The notes beneath the pieces are model-generated. The model worked only from the letters and a program-made list of their open reading frames with translations. It was not told where the DNA came from and did no database searches. The position numbers and the translations under genes were made by a program. Positions 12,701 to 26,261 of a DNA stretch of 64,000 bases are shown in pieces (the stretch's first letter is position 1; every line of letters starts with the position of its first letter). The stretch lies in assembly GCA_024036415.1 (NCBI GenBank), contig JAMWET010001241.1, positions 227,001-291,000 on the forward strand, written 5' to 3'. The DNA comes from Prochilodus magdalenae (Eukaryota; Chordata; Actinopteri; Characiformes; Prochilodontidae).

Positions 12701-15700
12701 CTCTTTCTGGAACTTTCTCTCGGTCATGCGCTCAAATCGAGTGTGTTATAAAGAAGCAGTTGACTGTGGTAAGGTTAAGGGGAAGGCCACGGGTTCACGG
12801 TTTCTCTTTTGCTTTTGTTTTGCTGTGGAACAGCTGGAGGAGCCCTTTTCAGCTCATGCTTTGCTTTGTGTTTACGTCTGAAGTGGTTCTTTTATTTCCC
12901 ATAGGGCGGCCTGTTGCCGCCGTTACAGCCTAAGGGCCCAAAGTGAATGATTGGCGCTCACCTGCTTCTTTCTCGTGGTCACATGTGTAAACACAGTGTG
13001 GACAGAAGCTTTAATGAACTGGAGATGACATGACTTCATTGTAGATCAGCCGTTATGAGAGACGCCTACGGCTGCACGGTTAAGCGGTCTGTTGTCAGAA
13101 TGTTATGAACCTAAACTCTAATTTCCCATAAGTCCAGTTTTTTCATAACCAAATTTGCGTGCCCGCGTAACACTGGCTTATTAATACACTCACTCGCTCA
13201 CTTTTGGCAGGCTGAAACGTCTCCACAAGGGGGTGCTATCAAGACCAGGATAGCTTCCGTTGTGTCTCATTAGTAACACTTAATCCTTGTTTAAATAGCC
13301 AAGGTCGCAACAGAGTTGGCATTATTACAACATGCATAGAATCTGTATTAAAGATATGTTAAGTAAATACAGCGTTAAGTAATGCAGTGTCCATACAGTT
13401 TTCCAGCAGTTGTATTGTAATAACAGCTGTGACTGGATTTGGCATGTACTGAACAAGTTTCCGGATGTAGCCACATCAGTGTTCAGACACTTTTCCATCA
13501 AAGAAATGTGCTTTTGAGCCAGATTTGGTGGATGCCTTCCCTGGCACAATTCCAAGGAGAATTCCCTGTAGACTGGGATTTTATCCACTGCTGGTAGACC
13601 CGGATGACCATACGCTTCCATACACCTGCAGATTCAGCTACTTCCTTCACACTATGGTCTTCGGCCACGCCCACATGCTCAGTCACTCCTTTTAGCCAAT
13701 CATTAACATCTGCTCTGGAGCGTTTTCCACACATGGAACAAGACATTCCCTGCACTGTAGCACCTCTTCCCAATCTATGGATCCCGTCACTTACGCCCCA
13801 CACAGTAGAGTAACTGTGCAGAAGTGAGTTCTCTATCTAGCATGTGTTTAAGACTTTGGCCCTTGTTCACCAGTGTTGCGTATGATCCAATCCCATCATA
13901 CACCATCTGATTTCCTGTAACTACGGTTGTATGTCAGGTGTGTCTTTTGGCGTATCTGTGTGATGGAACTCACAGCTGATGGAAATGGATATAAACATGA
14001 GGGTAAGAGTTTAACAGTATGGCACAAACGTCTGGTTGGTGGTCTGCCGACCAAAGCTATTATAAAGATCATCTGTAATAATAATAATAATAATAAAGTA
14101 TAGAAATAGACATTGACAAATATGAACAGTATGTGCACATGGCAGTACAAGCATTGATGTACTTATTGGATATGTTCATAATAAACACACCGTTTTTTAA
14201 TTTAGATGTTTAATACTGTGCTTTAGTTTTATGCTACTGACTCCACCCACAAAATGAACAATATTAAATGCATACGCTGCCATGATGTGTATATGAATGA
14301 GATTTTGTGATAATCGCACTACACAATCACTTCCTTAAAACACTAAAACACTGAGATGTGTCGTTTAGCTGACTAGCTTTCCAGTCTTTGTAAAGTTTGG
14401 TCAGTAGGGGGAACCCAGAAGCCCAGCCATTGGCTCGTGAACCGCCGAATGGTGTAGCTGTATTGGCTCCCTACCCACACACAAATGAAGTCCCTTCTGT
14501 GAAGTTCTGTCGGGGTTGTAATGACGTGTAAATGGTTTCTTTGGTTGAGGCGATAGTAAACGTGAACCACAGTTTCTGCATTAAGCTGCTGGACAACCAG
14601 ACTTTGCCTTTTGTTCATCATCTTACAGAGGAACACATTCCTATCCCGGTATTCCAAGATGACAATTCTGCATTCACAGGAATGCAAATGTGACTGATTG
14701 ATTGGCATGATGGTCATTCATTCAGGAGCCTTGATGCATCTGGACTGGTCCACAAAATTCTAGGGTCTCTGATACTTACTGGAACAACCAACAAAACGCC
14801 AGGCAAGGCGTCCACCACATCTGACCCAAATTACTAACTCCTTTGATGAATAAGTGTAAGTCTGAAGACTAAGGTGGCCTACATCCAGAAACTTGTCCCG
14901 TACATGTCAAATCCATCCACCATTGTTTCAGTCACAGGTGACTCATTTATTGTCTGGTGAGCCGATGTGAAAGAGGGCAGGTGCTTGGTTTCATGCACTC
15001 ATCCTTGTGCTTAGGTCTCATGTTGTGCCTGTTTCAACATTGCTCCTACAGATGAGTCAGTCAGTTCATCGTTAAAGGCTCTTTTATTTTTTCCTCATTT
15101 TTGATGAATAAGTGTAATTCTGGATTGGGCCTTTGCTCTGGAATCTTCTTGGATATCCTCCATTGTGTAATCAGTCCTGATGACTATTGGCGTTGCAGCT
15201 AACTGGCTGTAAGTACTGTAGGCTAAGCTGTTGTAGCCCTTGTCCTGTCAGGGTTATTCCTATTCTCCCACTCAGCCCTGAAGGCCTTCCTAAGTGCCGT
15301 GCGTTTGAACGTGGTGCCAGTGCCCCGCGGTGTTTACTCGTGGTGTCAAGCTGAAGCCTCTGTGTTTGCTCCAGCGGTGGGTTTTGTTAAAGTGCTGCTT
15401 CCTGTTGTGCTTTATCTGACACTCTGGGGTGCTTACCGCAGCGCCGAGGCCCAACTGACATTCGACCTGGATGGGATAGAAAGTCCCACTTGAAGTTTTC
15501 AGCTCAAGTATAATCAAAGTTTAGCTACACTGTGATTTCCTTAATCAATTATTTGCGCTGAGACATGCGTAGAGTAACCGCAGTAAATCAGTGTTGGCTC
15601 TCCTGAATCCGCCAGGTTGTGCTCAGCTGCCCAAGAAGCCCACACTGGTTAAAGTAGTGCTACTCAGTTAGGCGCTGGTCAACAAACAAAGGACACTAGC

Positions 15701-18700
15701 CTACTGCAAGGCATCTCTGAGATGGACTCAATTTCCACTCTAGTTATCGTCCAGCCTTGGTTACCGCACGCAGGAGCTTGTTTCTGACCTTAAATGTTAA
15801 AATAGACATATACAGGGTATGTAGTGATGCCATTCTCCCGCAAATGGATTGGGTGTCAGGACAAAAGACTCCGGGATGATGAGCGCAGGGTTAAGAGTTT
15901 TAGCAGGTTATTAACGAAGGAAGTGTAATCTATACAAGCAACAATTTAGGACAACGTACAAGGGGAATATCTAAGTTAGAGTCAGGGACAGGCCTAGATC
16001 GGAAACCATGGGAAGCTAGAAGCAGAGGCAGACAGCTTAGAAGGGCAAGGCTAGAGAGGTACAGAGGGAGGAAGCGAAGGTCGGCAATAACAGAGGAATA
16101 CCAGGACGAATGGGGAATAAGCAAAGAGAGAAGTCAGGAAAACAGAACAAGGTCTTAACCAGCAAAGTGAAATCAGAATGAACCGCTCAGGTTTGGGGCT
16201 TATATGTGCGTGTTAATTGGAGTTGAAATCGGCCGTGTTAAAATTCCGGAGAGCCGGATCGAATCAGAGACGAAGATCGGGGGAGTGACGTCCATGAGTG
16301 TAGCCCTCTGGGAAATGGAGTCCGGGGGAGCGGAGCAGTCGGGGAAACCCGGAAGTGTGACACTGGATGGCATAACATTCCGCATGAGGGCTGGTGTTCA
16401 TTAGGTGGAACGGCGAAACCATGAATGAGACAAGCCGCTATCTGTTTAAATTAAATTAGACAGATGGATGGTCAAATATATAGAGGTCACCGTGATCTTT
16501 AACGTTGCTTTGTTCCAAGTAGAACTTCCGACTCTACCAAGTTAACTGTCTAAACTGGATTCTTGGAATTCCCCCTCATAAGGAAAACCTTCTCCCTTGT
16601 TTATCGTCATCATGTTAATGACTTTACAGTTGCACGTATGCTGTAGCCTCACAGCAATAAGGTCCTGTGTTTATTTCCCGGCTGGGCAGTCCGGGTTTCT
16701 TTCTGCGTGCGTGTTCTTCCTTTGGAAGTGGGTTTCCTCCGGGTGCTCCGGTTTCCTCCCGCAGTCCAAAGACTTGACGTCAGGTGAACTGGAGATTCCC
16801 CTAGCTCTGAATGAGTGTGTCTGCCCTGTGCTTGACTGGTGGCCTATTCAGGGTGTTTCCTGCCTTCCACCAGCACTGGGATCGGGTCCAGCACCACAGA
16901 ACACACCATTGTCATGACGATCATGATCATGCCTCCCCATGTCTGTGTGGATTTCCCCGGGAGCTCCGGTTTCCTCCCACAGTCCAAATATGTACAGTCA
17001 GGTGAGATGCTAAATTGCCCCCACCTCCAGGTGTAAGTGTCTGTCTGGTGATGGATCGGCGGTCCTTTCCTGTCTTCCGTCCAGTGAGCACTGGGACAGG
17101 CTCCAGCACCATAGATCATCGTGTCTGTGTGGGTTTCCCCCGGGTGCTCCGGTTTCATCCCAAAGACTTGACGTCAGGTGAACTGGAGATGCCAAATTGC
17201 ACCTCCCCTAGGTGTGACTGTCTGTGTCTCTACTGTGATCGACTGGTGGCCTGTCCAGGGTGTTTCCTGCCTTCAACCCAGTGAGTACTGGAACAAGCAA
17301 CCCCCCACCCCCACTCCGTGACCCAGAAGAGTAGGCGGTGAACTAACGCTGCCACTCTTTCTGCCTCTGTGGGCATAACCACAGTGTCTTTTGCTAACGG
17401 CAGGGTCACATGCATGACCTCCATAGTCTCGCACAGGGACCCCCGCGCTCCCACCTATTCAGTTCTAATTAACCTGAGAATAAATAAGGTGTTTTGTTTG
17501 TTTATGGCCAGTAAAGGCATGTTTTTATCTGCGTTGTGATACTGATAGACCCGGCGAAACAATACGTATGATACAGGGAATACGATGGACTCCATTTCCA
17601 CTCCCCCAAGCTATCAGCCAGCTTTTGTGTTCCCCCCATGCTAGAACTTGTTTCTGACCTTTAACATTAGCCAGCTAGTAGTCATATAAATGGACATATA
17701 GAGGGTATGCACTGACATCACTGTCTCCCTGGAATTCATCCCCTTAATCGGACTGTGGGTTGGTACCCCATTGACTTATTTTATAAAGAATAGTTATTGG
17801 TTGTGCTGTGTGTTGGGCAAAAACCCAGGAATATGACATGATTATGATTTAATATAATGGGATATATTGCGATTTAACCAATCTGCTATAGTGTGTGGTA
17901 GGCTGCTTTATGTTGGAGGGGAAGAGTCTGAGGGCTGAAAATGGATTACAGCACTGCTACATCTAGTGGTTGGTAGGTTTGAGCACAACACAGTATGAAC
18001 CACTGTCTTCCTGTTACCGAGGACAAGACGAGGAGACCGGATGCAAGCGCAAGTATTTAATGACAAAGGATCAAAATCAAAAACATTAAGACAACTAAGA
18101 AACACCACTGAGCGAATGGGAAACAGAAACGACCGACATGGAGACAAAGACTGATAGGAGGACAAATGCCAAGCAAGACCACGGGGCACAACATGGAGTA
18201 TAAAACAACAAGGGCTAACGAGAGACACCTGGAAAGGGGTGGAGCTAGAAACAGGTGAGGGGTCTGACGAGGGCGGAGACAGGAGGATCAGAAGACCAAA
18301 ACAAACAGAAGCACATGGAGCAGAGTGACAAACAGGACATGGACATGACAAGACAGAAACAGAAAGCCAGATAAGACGGACAAACTTGAACAGGACAGGG
18401 CAGAATGTGACACTGAGATTAATCTTTAAACGTAAACTAATAATTAAAAAACCATCACTTCGTTTTTGAGTATCGATACAGTGTCACAACGTATCGCGAT
18501 AATCGATATTTGAACGTTTTCGTTCACCCCTAGTTGGTAGGTGTGAGGCTTAAGTACATGGTTTGGGTTGGGGCAGCATTTCAGGTGCTCCTAAATAGTT
18601 TTTCTGTTGTATCGTTAGTGTTACAAATGAATACAGACCCATTCCAAGATGTAGAAGTACCTCACCTCACCTGTAAGATTACAAAGGCATAAAAAAAACA

Positions 18701-21700
18701 TTCCTAGCTTTTATGGAAAGTAATAGGGCAAATATTAGTCCGTAAATTTGGACCGTTTCTTACATAAACTTTTCAAACACGAAAAAGGACAAATGTAACC
18801 ACGTCATTCTGGTTTATACCGGCTGCTGCGACGCTTTACAGCAGGGTGACGTACTTCAGTTTCGGTTTATAGATAACGCTGTCAGTCACCACATACCCGA
18901 GTCTGCTGGAGGTTAATTAACAACTTGGCCCGGGTTAAAGGGAAACTCCACCGATCAGACGTCTGCATGGTTTCTATTACTGTGTGATAAACGGTGTGAT
19001 TAAGAGAGGTGATCAATTGTAGCGAAACCTGCAGACTCAGATTTCCTCTCATCTACACCTCCTTGTATCTACACCTGCTGTCCATCTTATCAGCTCTACT
19101 GACCATATAGGAGCAAGCTTTAGCCCCTCAAGGGCCAGTGCTGATGCCTAGAGAGAACAGTACACAGACATATGTAAAGCAAATGTGCACTACCTGGCAA
19201 CCCCAGCCCAGCACTCATACCTAGAGAGAAGAAAAGGTCATTGTAAGTGCAACACAAGTACATACACCTACACACATCTACTAGAGCTCACTCACTTAAG
19301 TGATTTATGAAGAGACGGGTCTCCAGTCTGCGTTTGAAGACCCCGAGAGACTCCGCTGTTTGGACAGCCAGTGGGAGTTCATTCCACCATTTGGGAGCCC
19401 GGACAGAGAAGAGTCTGGACGCTTGTCTTTTAGTCTTCAGGGATGACGGGTCGAGTCGAGCTGTACTTGAAGCTCAAAGGGCTCGAGGTACAGATCGACT
19501 CGTCACCATTGCCATAAGGTAGGGAGGCGCTGGTCCATTCTTGGCTTTGTATTCGAGCATCAGGGTCAATGCTGGACTGACAATCGTCCGCCAACCAAAA
19601 CTATCAAGTGTCCTATGGGGTGGCGTCCACTGGTGAAGGACTAGAGGATGACCAACACTGCACTGTGCGGCAGCAGATGAGCTTTCGCTCCTGGACGTGG
19701 AGCAGTAGGATTGTAAGTCGCTCTGGATAAGAGCGTCTGCTAAAAGCCTTAAATGTAAATGTTGGCGTGTCTAATAGAGTGGACAGTGAGTGGACACTTC
19801 TGGGCAGTTGGAGGTCCTGTGGGGGTCCTGCCCATTGAAGAACAGGGTAATACAGTATACAGAGAAACAGACGGACTACGGTCTGGACCTGTACACCTAC
19901 AGAGTGTCCTATACGGTCAGTGAGTGGTAGTGTGTTCCTAATGAAGTGGCTGGTGGGTGTATATAGTTACGCCTGTATGTCTGTAGACACATGATCTGCT
20001 GGTGTTGTTTGTAACGTTAGCTTGTTTATGCAGCTCGGGGGATTTCCTCTCTCCCTCCAGAAAAGACAAATATGCTGAGATGTACTATATAGTGTGCAGC
20101 TAGAGGTCAGGGACCATATGTGTGCGGGCCACAGTTCTGGTGGGAACGTGAACAAGGGAGCTGGTCATTTGCGTTGTGCTTGTTGAACATGGCTTACCTG
20201 TCTTTCGCAAACAGACTCGGTCTTTCAAGACCAGACTTGTTGAGTGTGCTCCGGAGGCCTTCTAGGTGTGTTGTGGCTTTTGGAGAGGAAGTGCAGCGAC
20301 AAAGGGCGTCCGAGCTTATTCAGACGGAGTTGTTCTGATGCTATTATGCTGCTTTATTATGGTTATTGTGGTTGGCTGCCAAGCAGTAAAACCTAACTGC
20401 CTCATAATGACAGTGTGTACTCCGGGTGCCGCCGCACATCAGATGAGTGTTTTCTCTGTGGTTCTTTGGGATTTGCTTGTGGAACGTTGCAGTCTGAAGG
20501 GCGTCTGAAGCTGGCCCTAAAAACAGGGTTCATGCGTGGGGCAAACCCTCCGTGCAATTTCCTGTACGTCGTGCTGCTTTTGGCACTGATCCTGTGCAAA
20601 CAAGGCTGGGATATGGAGAACGGGACGGTTTTCCTAACTTGACCTCTGGGCAGGACTACTTTACCGAGGGAGAGTTAGTCCTGTCTGGGGAACTGAGTTC
20701 AGTGGAAACGATTTTCAGTGGACCTGTTTTAAGGTCGAGTTAAAATGGACAAAGTATGGACAGCATTCTGGCTAGTAGATGGATGCTGCTACTGATTTTA
20801 GCAATGCAACATGTAAGCTGGTCTTACAGACGTTTCATTAGATCAACTTTTCCAACGGAAAACGCTCCCCTCCCCCGAAAAGGTCGCCTACTGCTCCAGT
20901 CACTTGTGGTGTGCCTCAAGGGTCTGTTTTTGGCCCCCTTCACTTTGAAAGCACACTTAGAGATTTCAGTTACCATGTATAGCTCAGTTAGAGCATCCAT
21001 TAGCCATGCCTTGCGTTAACGTGATGAGACCAGTCTCCATTCTGTCGCTGGCCAAGGTTGATTCTTGGGTAGGTTGGTGTGCCCTGGCTCTGAACAGGAT
21101 TGTGGCTCCGGTTGGATGACTGTACAGTCCATGAGTAGTGCCAAATGGAGCGTCGATTTTTCTGTGGTGTGGTACTGAACTCTTGGAAGGTTGCACCTTT
21201 CCTACGATAGGGGAAAAGTGGTGTCACTCAGGCTGGTTCCATCCGAGAGGTGGTGGTATGTTTGGTAAAATATGAAAAAGTTTTTGAACCCAGGAACGGT
21301 CCAGAGAACCGTTGGGTGGTCTGGGGTTTTATTCCAGGGAGCTCAAGTGCCCGGTGTGGTGATGGGGGAACCGGACGTCTCAGGAGTTCAGTGTGTTGGA
21401 GCAAACACCTTTTCGGATTCACGGCACGTTTACCATCATCCGGATTTCATATGAAACCAGGGTATAGTTGTGTCTCAGATGTGCGCTATATCTGCAACAT
21501 CATAAATGCTGCCCATCGAGGCACCCAGTCAAGTCCAAATCTAATGTGTGCGTAACTGCCAGCTGTTTTGAAGGCAGCGTAGAAGTGTCCTTCCCTGCCT
21601 TACACCCCCATCCCATGATGCTCAGTGCTGGAGACGCTCCTGTTTGGAAAGACCGGAAGAAACTCGGCACTGATGCCGTGGAGGTCGCTGCCTTCCAAGT

Positions 21701-22985
21701 CACTGACCTATTAGGCAGCCAGGCATCCTGGACGCTGCCTTCCGTTTCAGATGCAGCCATGGTGGCCCCCGGTTCCCCCACTGTAAGGAAGTCTACACAA
21801 TCAACCATTTCACACCAAACTCACTCGGAATGACTCCCCTTCACCTCTCTGATTGAATTATACAGGCTATCTGAATATCACCATGCTCCTTGTTAGCATG
21901 CTAGGAATGTGTCTAAGCGTTTGGTTGCAACACCACGAGTACGGGCCTCTCTGGTTAGTGGGATCCTGCTTTAGACACACGACTGACCCTCTACCCACAC
22001 TTGTGTCCCCTCAGATTGCTCAGAAGTATGACCCTCAGAAAGAGGAGGAGCTCCGCTACTGGATCGAGGAGGTCACTGGCATGCCGATCGGAGAGAACTT
22101 CCAGATGGGGCTCAAGGACGGAGTCATCCTTTGCGAGTGAGTGGTTCATTTGTCATTCTGAGAAGCGCTCTGGGAATATTGGTGTAGCCTGCCGCTTACT
22201 GTTCAGGCGATACTGAGCTGCTCCTCTCCTGCCCAACCTGTTCTGCTCAAAGACACTCCTTTGTGTAACTTTGCGTTGTTGGAGGAGTGACGCTCGCATG
22301 AAGGCTGATGAGGAACGCGGGCCAGTAAAACCACCTAAGGTCATAAATAATCCGTTTTGGAAGTCAGCATTACTGGCCTGGGTAAAGGTCTGCCCTTCAC
22401 ATTAATGGAGAATACTAGTGTTGAGTTCTCCAAAGAACTGTGGCTGGTTGTCTCTAGCCTCTTTTCCTGGATGGCTCCGATCCGGCACCAGGTATCATCA
22501 TTAAGGACTTCATGTTGACTTTGTTTTCTTTATATCTAGTCTGATCAATAAACTGCAGCCTGGCTCCATAAAGAAGATCAACAACTCCAAACTCAACTGG
22601 CACAAGGTGAGACGATTTCAGCTGAAGCATTCATATTCATAAGCATACCGGTATGTTAAACAGGGGGCGGATAATCCTGCACCCGGACCCGAACCCCTCT
22701 GTGATTTCTGTACCAGAAGCTTGGCACCAAGTCCTCTCTGTTCTTGTGGTTTAATGTAGCTCGAGAACCTGGGGAACTTCATCAAAGCCATTCTTGCATA
22801 TGGGCTGAAGCCAACTGACGTATTTGAAGCCAATGACCTGTTTGAGAATGGGAACATGACTCAAGTCCAGACCACGCTGCTCGCCCTGGCCAGCATGGTG
22901 AGTTTGTCATACAAGGCTTTTGGAATGTGGAGTTGCACCAGAGAAGTATCAAGATTCACACGGTTTATTTTGAATGTTCAGATGA

Positions 22986-23031
<46 letters not shown>

Positions 23032-26000
23032 TGCCTGTGTCTGTGAGGGTTTTCTCCTATTGCTTTGGTTTCCTCTCTAAAGAACTTAACTTTACACAGA
23101 CACTGAAGGACTCTACACAGACACTGAAGGACTTTACACAGACACTGAAGGACTTTACACAGACACTGAAGGACTTGACTTTACACAGACACTGAAGGAC
23201 TTTACACAGACACTGAAGGACTTTACACAGACACTGAAGGACTTGACTTTACACAGACACTGAAGGACTTTACACAGACACTGAAGGACTTGACTTTACA
23301 CAGACACTGAAGGACTTGACTTTACTCAGACACTGAAGGACTTGACTTTACTCAGACACTGAAGGACTTGACTTTACTCAGACACTGAAGGACTTTACAC
23401 AGACACTGAAGGACGTTACACAGACACTGAAGGACTTTACACAGACACTGAAGGACTTTACACAGACACTGAAGGACACTGAAGGACACTGAAGGACTTT
23501 ACACAGACACTGAAGGACACTGAAGGACTTTACACAGACACTGAAGGACTTTACACAGACACTGAAGGACTTTACACAGACACTGAAGGACTCGACACAG
23601 ACACTGAAGGACTCGACACAGACACTGAAGGACGTTACACAGACACTGAAGGACGTTACACAGACACTGAAGGACGTTACACAGACACTGAAGGACGTTA
23701 CACAGGCACTGAAGGACTGTACACAGGCACTGTAGGACTTTACACAGGCACTGTAGGACTTTACACAGGCACTGTAGGACTTTACACAGGCACTGTAGGA
23801 CTTTACACAGGCACTGTAGGACTTTACACAGGCACTGTAGGACTTTACTCAGACACTAAGGACTGTATTTTTATACTTTCATACTTGTATCTTGTCCTTC
23901 TCTTGTTACTTCTGTATACTTTGTATATCTGCTACTGGATGCCTCGAATTTCCCTCTGGGATCAATAAAGTATCTATCTATCGATCTATCTATTGATCTA
24001 TCTGTCTAACGGAAGCAAAGATTGTAGTTATTTTCCATGTTGTTTAATGTTTTTTAAAGTGCTTTTTTTATTTTTTATTATTATTTATTTATTTATTATT
24101 TTTTAAGTGAGCTAATTTTTCTTACTGTATTGGCAGATTTTTAGAGCCAGCAAACCTTTTTTATTTATTTATTTATTTATTTATTTACAATATTGGAATT
24201 TTTCTTGTGAGAATGTCAGAAGCTAAATGTAAAGTTATTGTAATTATTTTCAGATTTATTAACTTGGTGTAGGGTTTTTTTTTTCACCAAATTTCCTCTC
24301 ACTATATTGGCAAATAATTTTGCATAATTTAAGAAATTTGCCTGAAATAGGCCAGTGTAGTAAGAAAATGTCGCTTAGAAAATTCACTTGTATCCAGAAA
24401 AATGTCCAGAATGAAGTGCAATAATCTTATTTCAATAATTCTTATGATATACCAATATATTGACTACAAGATCGTATTTTATTTGGCAAAAAATCCTTGT
24501 TTACATTGTATCTACTATATCATAACTTGGTTTGTATAGTAGCTCTACATGCTCGTCTGACTGTACACACAGGGGTGACTGATGCAACTAGCCACAGGTT
24601 GTAAGTTGCATGTAACAGCTTGGTTGCGTACAACCGGTGTTGGTAGTTCCTCCATAAAGGAATCCGTTACTGACACCTGTAAGCAACCCCTTGCAGTCAG
24701 CACTATCGAGCGAATGGTCAGCTAGCCTTCCACCAGGACTATCTCAGTCTACTGTGCGTCTCTTTGTGTGCACAGCAAACTTTTTAGGTTTTCCTTTAAA
24801 GACGACTTATTTATTTATTTAATAATTTATTAGTTTATTTATTAATTTATTGCTGCTCCTAGAAGATCCCGAGGCTTCTTCTAGAAAGCCCTGAAAGATG
24901 TCTATACTGCCGCTTTGCTCACTGATCAGTATATGCTTACCTTTGTGTCAAAGGCCAAGACGAAGGGGTTGGACACCAAGGTTGATATCGGTGTGAAGTA
25001 TGCCGACAAGCAACATCGCAATTTTGATGATGAGAAGATGAAGGCTGGCAACTGTGTTATTGGCTTGCAGGTGAGAGCACTGTGGTCCTCATCATCAGCT
25101 ACAGCTTCTATGTTTACAGTTCAGTGCACATGTTCAGCTCTCTGCTTTTCTATTCCACGTCTAGATGGGGACGAATAAATGCGCTAGCCAGGCTGGAATG
25201 ACGGCCTATGGCACCCGCAGACATCTTTATGACCCAAAGACCCAAACGGACAAGCCGTACGACCAGACCACCATTAGTCTGCAAATGGGCACCAACAAGG
25301 GGGCAAGTCAGGTAACTACCTTAGAGTGAAGTATGAGTGTGCTGTCTATGTACACACTCACTGGCCACTTTATTGGAAACACCTACCTTGTGCCTCCACT
25401 CACTGGCCACTTTATTGGAAACACCTACCTTGTACTTCCACTCACTGGCCACTTTATTAGAAACACCTACCTTGTGCTTCCACTCACTGGCCACTTTATT
25501 GGAAACGCCTACCTTGTGCTTCCACTCACTGGCCACTTTATTGGAAACACCGACCTTGTGCTTCCACTCACTGGCCACTTTATTGGAAACACCGACCTTG
25601 TGCTTCCACTCACTGGCCACTTTATTGGAAACACCTGTCTTGTACTTCCACTCACTGGCCACTTTATTAGAAACACCTACCTTGTACTTCCACTCACTGG
25701 CCACTTTATTGGAAACACCGACGTTGTGCTTCCACTCACTGGCCAGTTTATTGGAAACGCCCACCTTGTGCTTCCACTCACTGGCCACTTTTTTTATTCC
25801 TGATGTGTGTTCTAAAAGAAGAACCGACCTAAACAGGAATGAGCAGAATGTGGAACATAATTTAGAACCGTTTGGCAGATTTCCACCCAAAATAAATTAG
25901 TTTGGAACTTTGGTACTTCTGTTGACTACCGCGGTGCAGCGCCCTCTGTTGGTATCGTATACTTTGGCTGTTCCTGGTTTCAGTAGAAGCTGCTGCAAAC

Positions 26001-26181
26001 CCAGACCGATTTTCTGAATAGCACCATCAGCCTGAGTGGAAGTACCAGTAATCTATGTGGTCCATAAGGGCTTAGAAGTGACCATATGGGGAAAGGTAGA
26101 AATGGAATGACCTGAATGTCCTGGGTACAGCACGCAGCTAACACCTGCAATCCACACAGAGTATAGTAGTGTTTAACACAG

Positions 26182-26261
<80 letters not shown>

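Larger units (their letters stand above)
713..22014 (+). other. cnn3: cnn3 intron 1: contents not listed separately
   Basis: This 21.3-kb intron carries the repeats listed separately below. In the remaining stretches (about 1200-1970, 2560-3190, 4150-4660, 4800-5730, 6080-7480, 7960-9600, 10330-12170, 12560-13415, 14960-15840, 17330-17990, 18420-19060 and 19980-22014) I see no coding exon and no named element. There are T-rich runs near 11020-11060 and 11650-11690. Enhancers may be present but cannot be recognised by eye. Confidence 0.6.

Noticed and set aside
24915..24953. ATG upstream of cnn3 exon 5 as an alternative start
   Set aside because: The codons before 24954 do not match calponin, and a splice acceptor lies exactly where homology begins.
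25321..25900. 156-189 codon frames, and an initial look of a CRISPR-like array
   Set aside because: The 42-bp units are contiguous with no unique spacers, in an intron of a vertebrate gene, and derive from a dispersed repeat; neither a gene nor a CRISPR array.
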